Origin: Xanthobacteraceae bacterium
GTDB taxonomy: Bacteria > Pseudomonadota > Alphaproteobacteria > Rhizobiales > Xanthobacteraceae
NCBI GenBank assembly: GCA_022844205.1
Contig: JALHMF010000001.1
Coordinates: 707,023-771,022 of the forward strand
Direction: 5' to 3'
DNA length: 64,000 nucleotides
The position numbers were made by a program, and so were the translations under genes. The notes beneath the pieces were generated by a model. The model was not told where the DNA came from. It worked only from the letters and a program-made list of their open reading frames with translations, and did not search any database. Position 1 is the first letter of the stretch. Every line of letters begins with the position of its first letter. Below are positions 44,537-51,817 of the stretch, one piece after another.

Positions 44537-44956
44537 ATGAAAAGCACCGCGACCGCACGCTGGGAAGGAAGTGCTGGCACCATCACCGCCGGCAACGGCC
44601 TGTTCAAGAACGCGCCTTACGACAGTAAAGGCCGTTTCGAAACCACGATGCCTGGCACCACGCCGGAAGAACTGATCGCGGCGGCTCACGCTTCCTGCTT
44701 CTCGATGGCGCTTTCCTACGCGCTCGCGGCGCAACAAATCACGCCGAAGTCGATTGAGACGAAAGGCGTGGTCGAGGTCATTCTCGGATCGGCCGGCGCC
44801 AACATCACCGGCAGCGCCCTGTTCTGCACAGTCGAAGCACCCGGTGCCGACGAGGCCAAAGTCCGCGAGGCGGCCGAGGGTGCGAGGAAGGGATGCCCCG
44901 TTTCCAAGGCGCTTGCCGGCACGACCATCACGCTCGAATTGACGGTGAAGACGTAA
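44537..44956 (+). CDS. OsmC family peroxiredoxin
   Basis: A 139-aa cytoplasmic thiol peroxidase that reduces organic hydroperoxides. The two redox cysteines are Cys54 (AAHASCFSMALS) and Cys120 (ARKGCPVSKAL), and the catalytic Arg lies in KGRFETTMPG. The start MKSTATARWEGS is typical of the OsmC rather than the Ohr branch. It is followed by an unrelated aminotransferase gene. Confidence 0.92.
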   Translation: MKSTATARWEGSAGTITAGNGLFKNAPYDSKGRFETTMPGTTPEELIAAAHASCFSMALSYALAAQQITPKSIETKGVVEVILGSAGANITGSALFCTVEAPGADEAKVREAAEGARKGCPVSKALAGTTITLELTVKT

Positions 44957-45037
44957 CAATTTCACCGAGTGAATAAATGCGTCATGCCCGGCCATGACGA
45001 TATACGATTGGGTCAACGAACTGACTTGGTTTGCGTA

Positions 45038-46183
45038 ATGAACCCCATCTTCTCCAATCTGCCCACCACCGTGTTCGAAGTGATGTCGCGTCTCGCGCGC
45101 GAACACGACGCGGTGAATCTGGGCCAGGGATTTCCCGACGATCCTGGTCCCGAGGATGTGCGCAAGAAAGCCGCCGATGCGGTGGTGAACGGCTGGAACC
45201 AGTATCCGCCGATGATGGGCCTGCCCGAACTGCGCAAGGCGGTCGTGGATCACTACAACTATTGGCACGGCGTCACGCTCGATCCCGAAACCGAGGTGAT
45301 GATTACGTCGGGCGCCACCGAAGCCATTGCGGGCGCGCTGATGGCGCTGATCACTCCCGGCGATGAAGTGGTGCTGTTCCAGCCGCTTTACGACGCTTAT
45401 CTGCCGCTCGTGCTCCGCGCGGGCGGCGTGCCGAAAATGGTACGCCTGAAACCGCCACACTGGAAATTCGATGAGGAGATGCTGGCTCGCGCTTTTTCCC
45501 CGCGCACCAAGGTTGTTCTCTTCAACAATCCGCTGAACCCGACTGCCACCGTCTACGGCGAAGACCAGCTCGCCCTGCTGGCGAAGTTCTGCGTCAACAA
45601 CGACGCCATCGCGGTTTGCGACGAGGTCTGGGAACATGTGATGTTCGATGGCCGCCAGCACATTCCGATGCTGGCCGTGCCCGGCATGAGAAATCGCACG
45701 GTCAAGATCGGCTCGGCGGGAAAAATCTTCTCGCTCACCGGCTGGAAAGTGGGTTTTGTCTGCGCCGCCCCCGAGATCATGCGCGTGCTTGCGAAGGCAC
45801 ACCAGTTCATCACCTTCACGACCCCGCCGAATTTGCAGTCGGCGGTTGCCTACGGGCTCGCGAAGGAAGATTCCTATTTCCGGCAGTCGCGTGCCGCACT
45901 TCAGCGCTCGCGCGATCGATTCACGGACGGACTTAAACACATCGGATTTCCGGTTCTGCCGAGCGAGGCCACCTATTTCGTGAGCATCGATCTGGCGCCG
46001 CTTGGTCTGAATGTGGACGACGAGGCCTTTTGCAAAAAGCTCATCACCGAGCATCGCGTCGCGGCGATTCCGGTCTCGGCATTCTATGCGGAAGAGCCGG
46101 TGAAGAGTGTCGTGCGTTTTTGTTTTGCAAAAACCGACAATACGCTCGATACGGCGCTGGAGAGATTACGGCGCGCACTCTGA
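45038..46183 (+). CDS. PLP-dependent class I/II aminotransferase
   Basis: A 381-aa cytoplasmic fold-type I enzyme. The PLP lysine is Lys229 in GSAGKIFSLTGWKVGF; substrate/PLP residues appear in NPLNPTATVY and CDEVWEHVMF. It resembles YbdL and kynurenine/methionine aminotransferases, so an aromatic or sulfur amino acid is the likely donor; exact substrate unknown. I start at the ATG at 45038 (MNPIFSNLPTTVFEVMS); a start at 44969 adds unrelated residues. It converges with the transglycosylase gene. Confidence 0.88.
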   Translation: MNPIFSNLPTTVFEVMSRLAREHDAVNLGQGFPDDPGPEDVRKKAADAVVNGWNQYPPMMGLPELRKAVVDHYNYWHGVTLDPETEVMITSGATEAIAGALMALITPGDEVVLFQPLYDAYLPLVLRAGGVPKMVRLKPPHWKFDEEMLARAFSPRTKVVLFNNPLNPTATVYGEDQLALLAKFCVNNDAIAVCDEVWEHVMFDGRQHIPMLAVPGMRNRTVKIGSAGKIFSLTGWKVGFVCAAPEIMRVLAKAHQFITFTTPPNLQSAVAYGLAKEDSYFRQSRAALQRSRDRFTDGLKHIGFPVLPSEATYFVSIDLAPLGLNVDDEAFCKKLITEHRVAAIPVSAFYAEEPVKSVVRFCFAKTDNTLDTALERLRRAL

Positions 46184-46191
46184 AAAAGGCG

Positions 46192-46225
46192 ACGGGGCAC
46201 CCGGCCACATTGCCAGGCGCCCCGT
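46192..46225. terminator. Possible two-way terminator between convergent genes
   Basis: ACGGGGC and GCCCCGT form a 7-bp stem around a 20-nt loop in the 61-bp gap between the aminotransferase and the transglycosylase. Weak evidence. Confidence 0.35.
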
Positions 46226-46244
46226 TTCCCCACGACCCCTGCCG

Positions 46245-47453
46245 TTAGCTTTTGCTTGCCGTCTTGATCACATTCTTCTGCACGGTGCAGCTTCCGCCGG
46301 TTTCCTTCAGCTTGGTGCAAAGCTGCTGCCCTTCCGCCTGGCTGGCGGCGGCAAGGTGGATCAATGTCGCCTGCTTGCCCTTTGCCACCTTGGTGCTCGA
46401 AACTGAAAGCCGCCGGGCGCCCAGCATCGCCGGATATTTTATCTTGAGCGCCGCGAAGCGTTCATGCGCCTTTTGCTGGCTCCAAGCGCCCATCACCCGC
46501 ACGTTCCATGGGGCAGGGTCGGCGCTTGCGACTTTCTGAAACTTTTCGGGTTCAGCCTTCTCGGGTGCCTTCGCTTCGATAATCGGCGCGGCAACACAAG
46601 GAACAGTTTTTGTGTGCTTCAGATCAGCTGCTTTCTCGCCACCCACTCCGACCCACTCATCAACGCGCTTGCCGGTGATGATACGAACGTAATCCTGCGT
46701 CTCCTTCGGCAGCGCGGCCTTCTTATTCTTTGCGCGCGTTTCCAGCCAGCGCTCGAGCCGGCCCGGGCCGCCGTTATAGGCGGCCGCGGCAAGGCCGACA
46801 TTGCCGAACTTTTTGTGAAGCATGCGCAGAAACTCAGCGGATTTCAAAAGCGACGTCACCGGATCGAACGGATCTTTCAGGCCTATGTCGGCCGCGGTCC
46901 CGGGCATGAACTGCGCGATGCCGCGCGCACCGGCGTGACTGACGGCAACGGCATTGTGACGGCTTTCCTGCCAGATCAGGCGTCCGAAAAATTCCATCGG
47001 GATTTTATGTTCGAGCGCCGCAAGTTCCATTGCGCTGCAGATTTCCTCGCGCGACAACTTGGGCCGCGCGGCGGTGGGCGCGGGTCTCATATCGAGTCCG
47101 TCATCCATCAGCGGAATGTCTTTGGTCAGAGATGCCGCGAGGTCGCGCACCGCATTCACCGCGGCTTTGGCGTTATCGCCGGCGCGGACGAGGATCGATT
47201 CAGCGGGAAAGTCCTGCGGATCGATCGATGCGATTTGGATATTTGCCGTGGCCGCCGGAGCGGAATCCTCTCGCGCGACCAGTTCGTGCTTTTCCCGCAG
47301 CGAAAACATCTCGCTTGAAGGATTGGTTGCGGAACGCGCGGCGTTTGCCGCCGCTATGACGCTCGCATTGGTTGGAACTGGTGTCGCTGTTGGAAACAGG
47401 AAAAAATCCAACGCAAGCACGCAGGCGGCCGTGGCCGCAAAACGATGCAGCAT
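46245..47453 (-). CDS. Lytic transglycosylase with C-terminal SPOR-like domain
   Basis: A 402-aa exported protein with an N-terminal signal (FAATAACVLALDFFLF). The SLT domain is shown by LIWQESRHNAVAVSHAGARG with the catalytic Glu, IAQFMPGTA, and AAAYNGGPGRLERWL. The C-terminal ~80 residues (WNVRVMGAWSQQKAHERF ... QLCTKLKETGGSC) look like a SPOR peptidoglycan-binding domain. It cuts peptidoglycan in the periplasm. A GGAGACGAAAGA leader precedes the ATG at 47453; a longer start at 47555 is not supported. Confidence 0.87.
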   Translation of the reverse strand: MLHRFAATAACVLALDFFLFPTATPVPTNASVIAAANAARSATNPSSEMFSLREKHELVAREDSAPAATANIQIASIDPQDFPAESILVRAGDNAKAAVNAVRDLAASLTKDIPLMDDGLDMRPAPTAARPKLSREEICSAMELAALEHKIPMEFFGRLIWQESRHNAVAVSHAGARGIAQFMPGTAADIGLKDPFDPVTSLLKSAEFLRMLHKKFGNVGLAAAAYNGGPGRLERWLETRAKNKKAALPKETQDYVRIITGKRVDEWVGVGGEKAADLKHTKTVPCVAAPIIEAKAPEKAEPEKFQKVASADPAPWNVRVMGAWSQQKAHERFAALKIKYPAMLGARRLSVSSTKVAKGKQATLIHLAAASQAEGQQLCTKLKETGGSCTVQKNVIKTASKS

Positions 47454-47612
47454 TCTTTCGTCTCCGTGAATATCCCAGGCCTGGATACGCACGGCTTCGA
47501 AGAGCCGCCCGCTCACATCACCATTTGGGAGAGCCCCTCCCAAGGTGTTCTTCAATTGAATTTCAGGGCCGCAATGAGGCGGTAGCGAATTAAAAAAGAT
47601 AAAACGAAGATC

Positions 47613-47650
47613 GTTCCATCAAACAGTCTTACAAACTGTTTCGCTGGAAC
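47613..47650. repeat. Inverted repeat flanked by T-runs on both strands
   Basis: GTTCCA-N2-AAACAGT and ACTGTTT-N3-TGGAAC pair over 13 bp with a 7-nt loop. TTTTT follows directly on the plus strand and a T-rich tract follows about 8 nt later on the minus strand. It lies in the 293-bp gap between the transglycosylase and the urease remains. It could be a two-way terminator or the 3' end of a small RNA. Confidence 0.55.
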
Positions 47651-47746
47651 TTTTTGGCAAGCTGCTTGCAGGCTCCATGACAAACAGAGTCTCAACATAC
47701 TGGCGCTGGAACTCTGCGAGAAATAGCGGGGCGAATGGGGGAGAAA

Positions 47747-48160
47747 ATGAGACGGATCGGCTTTTTTGTTTTCTCTGCGTCGATTTTGCACGCGGAGATG
47801 GCGCTGGCGCATACCAGGCATGGTTTTGTTTCGAGTCTCACCGCCGGCTTCAGCCACCGGTTCGGCGGTCTCGATCATCTGCTTGCGATGTTTGCTGTGG
47901 GCCTGCTCGTGCGCAACTGGGTGGCGCGCTCGTAGGCTAGTTCCGCCTCGTTCGTCGTCACCATGATCGCAGGTTCCCTCGCGGACTTGGCGGGCCTGAA
48001 TGTTCCGGGCGCCGAATATGCAATCGCGCTCTCGATTGTTGCCATCGCTTTGCCCGTGGCGTTTGCGCATTCCGTCGGGAACGGCGGTCCGCTTCGAGCC
48101 GGGCCAGACACGGGAAGTGACGCGGGTGGCTTCTGTGGGCAGGTCATGGGCAAGCTATAA
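47747..48160 (+). pseudogene. ureJ: HupE/UreJ nickel transporter, broken
   Basis: The intact family is a ~190-aa membrane nickel permease. Here a signal-like start (MRRIGFFVFSASILHAEMALA) and the family motif GFSHRFGGLDHLLAMFAVGLL are followed by an in-frame TAG at 47933-47935. The same frame then continues with SASFVVTMIAGSLADLAG and VPGAEYAIALSIVAIALPVAF, also HupE-like, before losing similarity and ending at 48160. So it has a nonsense mutation and a lost C-terminus. It is the first relic of the urease operon. Confidence 0.85.
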
Positions 48161-48182
48161 AACTCAAGGGCTTGAGAGTTTT

Positions 48183-48217
48183 ATTCCTTACTTTTGTAAG
48201 GAATTATGGTAAGGAAT
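48183..48217. promoter_or_regulatory. Probable operator of the AbrB-type gene
   Basis: A perfect 9-bp inverted repeat ATTCCTTAC / GTAAGGAAT (48183-48191 and 48196-48204) is followed by a third GTAAGGAAT at 48209-48217, 13 bp on. It is AT-rich and 37 bp upstream of the AbrB start, where a self-regulating antitoxin would bind. Confidence 0.6.
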
Positions 48218-48253
48218 AAGTAAGATTCAGGGCAGACATAGGCGGAGGCTGAA

Positions 48254-48454
48254 ATGGCATTCCGAAGACCCTACCGTCTCAAGGCGACCCTCACGTCCAA
48301 GGGTCAGCTCACAATTCCGGTCGAGCTGCGCCGCCGCTGGGACCTGAAGCCCGGCGACCAGATCGACTTCACCCTCGACGACGAAGACCGAGTGATCATC
48401 CGTAAACGCATCACACTGACCGCCGCTGACGTTCGCGCGGCCAAACACGAGTAA
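48254..48454 (+). CDS. AbrB/SpoVT-type DNA-binding protein (antitoxin-like)
   Basis: A 66-aa protein with a swapped-hairpin AbrB domain: ATLTSKGQLTIPVELRRRWD then LKPGDQIDFTLDDEDRVIIR. GGCGGAGG precedes the ATG. The family includes antitoxins of VapB/MazE/PrlF kind, but no toxin gene follows; the next sequence is the ureC relic, 9 bp on. It is intact although its neighbours are broken. The repeated GTAAGGAAT boxes upstream suggest self-regulation. Confidence 0.85.
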   Translation: MAFRRPYRLKATLTSKGQLTIPVELRRRWDLKPGDQIDFTLDDEDRVIIRKRITLTAADVRAAKHE

Positions 48455-48463
48455 GAGAAAGTC

Positions 48464-49031
48464 ATGAGAATGTCCCGCGCCGCTTATGCCGACATGTTCG
48501 GCCCCACCACCGGCGACAAGGGGCGGCTCGCCGACACCGAACTGCTCATCGAAATCGAAAAGGATTTCACCACCTACGGTGAGGAAGTGAAATTCGGCGG
48601 CGGCAGGTGATCCGCGACGGCATGGGACAGTCGCAGGTTACGCGTGCGCATGGGGACGTGGACACCGTCATTACCAATGTCGTGGTGCTCGATCACTGGG
48701 GCATTGTGAAAGCCGATGTCGGCATCAAGGATGCCCGCATCTTCGCCATCGGCAAGACCGGCAATCCTGACATCCAGCCAAACGTCGATATCATCATGGG
48801 ATATCGTTCGGATGATCGAGGCGGCGACGCTTTCCCGATGAATCTCGCCCTTCGCCGGCAAGGGCGATGCTTCGCTGCCAGCTGGTCTTGAAGAACAAGG
48901 GCGGCGCTTGCGCGCTCAAGCCGAAGCTGGAAATCGACTCCGAGACGTATGAGGTACGTGCTGACGGCGAACTGCTCACCTGCCAGCTCGCGAAGTCGCT
49001 GCCGATGGCGCAGCGGTATTTTCTGTTCTGA
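48464..49031 (+). pseudogene. ureC: Urease alpha subunit, frameshifted with large internal deletions
   Basis: Urease UreC is normally ~570 aa; only about 568 bp remain. The start [20 protein letters not shown] and [10 protein letters not shown] are good UreC, then loss of one A at about 48605 shifts the frame, which continues as [13 protein letters not shown] through [14 protein letters not shown] jump leads to a mid-protein scrap ([16 protein letters not shown]), further shifts, and then the true C-terminus [24 protein letters not shown]. All nickel ligands and the carbamylated Lys are missing. Confidence 0.93.
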
Positions 49032-49041
49032 CGGCATAGCC

Positions 49042-49156
49042 GTCATCCCGGGCGAGCGGCGCTTAGCGCTGTGAGACCCGGGATCGTTTGCTATAGTTAT
49101 TGGATGAATCCCGGCTCGCGCTCGCCAGCTTCGCTGGCTCCCTTGGCCGGGATGAC
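49042..49156. repeat. Intergenic repeat, family B (complete copy)
   Basis: GTCATCCCGG at the left and GGCCGGGATGAC at the right, with CCCGGGATCG and GAATCCCGGCTCGCG inner arms about 20 nt apart. It lies between the ureC relic and ureE. Confidence 0.85.
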
Positions 49157-49168
49157 GAGTGAGGTTGA

Positions 49169-49759
49169 ATGATCCGAGCCACGAAAGTTCTGCCTGCTGG
49201 CCAGTGGGACAAGAAAAAGGAGGCCGATCACATCGAGCTTCCCCATGACGGCCGTCACCGCCGCCGCATCGCCATGCGCGGCGCGGGCGACACGGTGTTC
49301 CTGCTCGATCTTGCCGACACGAGAATGCTGCGCGATGGCGACGGGCTCGCGCTGGACGACGGACGCATTGTGCGCGTAGTCGCGGCATCCGAACCGGTGG
49401 TGGAGATCAAGGCTGAGCCGCATCTGCTTACGCGCATCGCGTGGCACATCGGCAACCGGCATGTACCGGCGCAAATTCTGGCGGATCGAATTCTGATCGG
49501 ACGCGATCATGTGCTGGAAGAAATGATCGCGAAGCTCGGCGCGAAAGTTTCCCGCGTCGATGCGCCGTTCGATCCGGAAGGCGGCGCCTATGCGGAAGAA
49601 ACCGCCCGTGCCCATGGTCATCACCACGATCACGCGCATCATGAACATGGCGAGAATTGTGGCCACGATCATGCCCATGACCACGGACACGATCATAAAC
49701 ATGACCATGATCATGATCACGACCACGGTCACGCGCACTTCCATAAGCACGGCCGGTAA
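49169..49759 (+). CDS. ureE: Urease accessory protein UreE (nickel metallochaperone), intact
   Basis: A 196-aa cytoplasmic protein that normally hands nickel to the urease maturation complex. The N-domain (~1-75) and the metal-binding domain with WHIGNRH (residues 92-98) and RDHVLEEMI are complete, and the last ~50 residues hold about 23 His. GAGG precedes the ATG. Every other urease gene here is broken or missing, so it may persist as a nickel buffer or simply not have decayed yet. Confidence 0.92.
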   Translation: MIRATKVLPAGQWDKKKEADHIELPHDGRHRRRIAMRGAGDTVFLLDLADTRMLRDGDGLALDDGRIVRVVAASEPVVEIKAEPHLLTRIAWHIGNRHVPAQILADRILIGRDHVLEEMIAKLGAKVSRVDAPFDPEGGAYAEETARAHGHHHDHAHHEHGENCGHDHAHDHGHDHKHDHDHDHDHGHAHFHKHGR

Positions 49760-49763
49760 ATTG

Positions 49764-49872
49764 ACGTGCCCCGGGCGAGCGCAGCGAGACCCGGGGTCCA
49801 GGAGAATCATGCATTTTTGTTTCATTCAGACTGGACCCCGGCTTGCCCGCTTTGCGGCCGTCCGGAGAACGT
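49764..49872. repeat. Intergenic repeat, family E (copy 2)
   Basis: ACGTGCCCCGGG at the left and TCCGGAGAACGT at the right, with GGGTCC / GGACCC inner arms. It matches 32407-32510 and lies between ureE and the ureF relic. Confidence 0.8.
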
Positions 49873-49885
49873 CGAGACATCCGAT

Positions 49886-50091
49886 ATGAAATCCGATGCA
49901 AACTTCCTCCCCCTGATGGTCTGGCTGTCGCCGGCCTTTCGATCGGCTCCTTCGCCTACAGCCACGGCATCCAATGGGCGGTGGAGGCGGGGGACATTAA
50001 AGATGCTGCCACCTGTGAAGCGTGGTGTGCTGTCTTCTTGAACATGGCGGCGGCTGGTCGGTGCGATGCTGCTCGCTTGGGCTCATCGCTC
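49886..50091 (+). pseudogene. ureF: UreF urease accessory protein, frameshifted and truncated
   Basis: The first frame gives FLPLMVWLSPAF; a one-base loss at about 49940 then moves the homology to another frame, IGSFAYSHGIQWAVEAGD and IKDAATCEAW. Further shifts near 50035-50070 leave an AMLLAWAHR-like scrap. Only about the first third of the usual ~230 residues can be traced before the sequence runs into the ureG relic. Confidence 0.88.
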
Positions 50092-50399
50092 GGTTATTCT
50101 GATTGAATCCGGCGGCGACCTTCTCGCCGGAGCTCGCCGACGTGACGATTTACGTGATCGATGTTTCCGCCGGGGAGAAGATTCCCCGCAAGGGCGGGCC
50201 CAGAATCACCCGTTCTGACTTACTTGTGATCAACAAGATCGATCTTGCTCCGCTGGTCGGCGCATCCCTCGAAGTCATGGAACGCGACGCGAAAAAGATG
50301 CGCGGGGAGCGCCCCTTCCACTTTACCAACCTGAAATCCGGCGAGGGGCTTTCCAGAGTGGCCGATTTTGTCGAGCGGGCCGGAGGGCTTGAACGGTAA
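50092..50399 (+). pseudogene. ureG: UreG urease GTPase, C-terminal remnant
   Basis: VILIESGGD is followed, after a short deletion between similar GGCGGCGA repeats, by [38 protein letters not shown] and [19 protein letters not shown], the C-terminal half of UreG including the NKxD guanine motif. The P-loop half is gone, so it cannot bind GTP. A GTG or TTG near 50103 could start a 98-aa product, but function is unlikely. Confidence 0.92.
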
Positions 50400-50439
50400 A
50401 ACCGCACTGTTCCTTTGCCACAGGCACCCTTGGGACTTG

Positions 50440-50544
50440 TTACCCCTAACCGGTTCTGGAATGAATGATTTCAGGCGTTTTGGCCGACCGCGGGGACCTT
50501 ACGGCATGTTAATGCCGCCCATACTGGCCCCGTGTTAGGGGTAA
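50440..50544. promoter_or_regulatory. Separated 11-bp inverted repeat upstream of the RND efflux operon
   Basis: TTACCCCTAAC (50440-50450) and GTTAGGGGTAA (50534-50544) are perfect complements 83 bp apart in the promoter region of the efflux genes. Two operator half-sites for a looping or cooperative regulator are a reasonable reading. No regulator gene is adjacent. Confidence 0.5.
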
Positions 50545-50583
50545 AGAGGAGCGGAATCGGCTTGCGCGCCGGTGTCCGCGCGC

Positions 50584-51816
50584 ATGCAAAAAGGCATTAG
50601 CGGGTTCATGAAGTTCTCGAAACTGAAGCTTCCGAAGGTGAAGCTGTCCACCAAATCCGAGATGGCGACCTTCGCGCTGGGAGCAGGCGTGCTTCTGCTC
50701 GTGGCCGGTGCCGCATGGTGGGTGATTTCCGGCGGCAGTGGCGCCAATGCCCAGCAAAAAGGCGTGCAGCCGCGCGCCGTTTCCGTTTTCGTCGGCAAGG
50801 CTGTGCGCCGGGATATTCCGTATCGCGTGGATTCCATCGGCACCGTGCAGCCCATCGTGAGCATCGTCGTGCGCACGCGCGTCGACAGCCAGGTGATGAA
50901 AGTACATTTCGCGGACGGCGCCACGGTGAAGGAAGGCGAACCTCTTTATACGCTGGATGCACGCGCGATCGACGCGCAGGTGCAGCAGGCCGCCGCGACG
51001 CTGTCTCGTGACAAGGCTTCACTGGAGAAAGCGCGCCGCGACGTCGACCGCATTGCAGGCCTCGTGGATCGCAACGTCGTCTCCAAGGTTCAGCTTGACG
51101 ACGCCAAAACGGCCGTCGATGTGCTGGATGCCACCGTGAAACAGGGCGAAGCCGCCCTCGACAATCTAAAAGTTCAGCGCACCTATTACGAAATCAAGTC
51201 GCCGGTGAACGGCCGGGCCGGTATTTCCGGCGTGCGCGAGGGCTCCATTGTGCGCGCGGCTGAATCCTCCGCTTCGGCTTCGACCGGCCCGCAAACGCCG
51301 ACTCCCTTGACGACCGTGAACCAGATTTCGCCGATCTATGTCGCCTTCGGGATTCCCGAGCGGTTCATTCCGGATCTCCGCGCGGCGGGAAGCAACGCCG
51401 CCGTTGAAGTGGTGTTGCAGAATGAAATGTCGGTGAGCGAAGGACAGGTCGCCTTCATCGATAACACGGTGGATTCGCAGACCGGCACCATCATGGTGCG
51501 TGCCATGTTCGAGAATAAAGACGAGCGTCTCTGGCCCGGCACCATCACGAGCGTGCGCGTGACGCTCCGCAACGAACAGAATCTGGTGACCGTTCCGGCC
51601 GAAGCCGTGCAGAGCGGCCAGAAGGGCAGCTTCGTATTCGTGGTGGAAAACGGGGCGGCGCGCGTTCGCGCCGTCACGGTCAGCCGCACATATGAACGCC
51701 TTGCGGTGATTGCGAGCGGCCTGAACGGCGACGAGACGGTCGTCACCGACGGCCAACTGTCGCTGCGCGAAGGCACCCGCGTCGAGGTGAAGACGCGGCC
51801 GGGTTCGGGAGCCTGA
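50584..51816 (+). CDS. RND efflux periplasmic adaptor (MdtA/AcrA-like)
   Basis: A ~410-aa membrane-fusion protein, anchored by one N-terminal helix (FALGAGVLLLVAGAAWWVI). It has the barrel-sandwich (lipoyl-like) halves TVQPIVSIVVRTRVDSQVMK and SPVNGRAGISGVREGSIV around a coiled-coil hairpin (~110-180), then beta-barrel and membrane-proximal domains. The start is uncertain: GTG 50572, ATG 50584 and ATG 50608 are all possible and none has a clear ribosome site. The permease gene starts 1 bp after its stop. Confidence 0.9.
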   Translation: MQKGISGFMKFSKLKLPKVKLSTKSEMATFALGAGVLLLVAGAAWWVISGGSGANAQQKGVQPRAVSVFVGKAVRRDIPYRVDSIGTVQPIVSIVVRTRVDSQVMKVHFADGATVKEGEPLYTLDARAIDAQVQQAAATLSRDKASLEKARRDVDRIAGLVDRNVVSKVQLDDAKTAVDVLDATVKQGEAALDNLKVQRTYYEIKSPVNGRAGISGVREGSIVRAAESSASASTGPQTPTPLTTVNQISPIYVAFGIPERFIPDLRAAGSNAAVEVVLQNEMSVSEGQVAFIDNTVDSQTGTIMVRAMFENKDERLWPGTITSVRVTLRNEQNLVTVPAEAVQSGQKGSFVFVVENGAARVRAVTVSRTYERLAVIASGLNGDETVVTDGQLSLREGTRVEVKTRPGSGA

Positions 51817-51817
51817 T

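Noticed and set aside
48607-48891. A separate 94-aa gene starting at GTG 48607
   Set aside because: It is the second reading-frame piece of the ureC pseudogene, continuing the UreC sequence after a one-base deletion.
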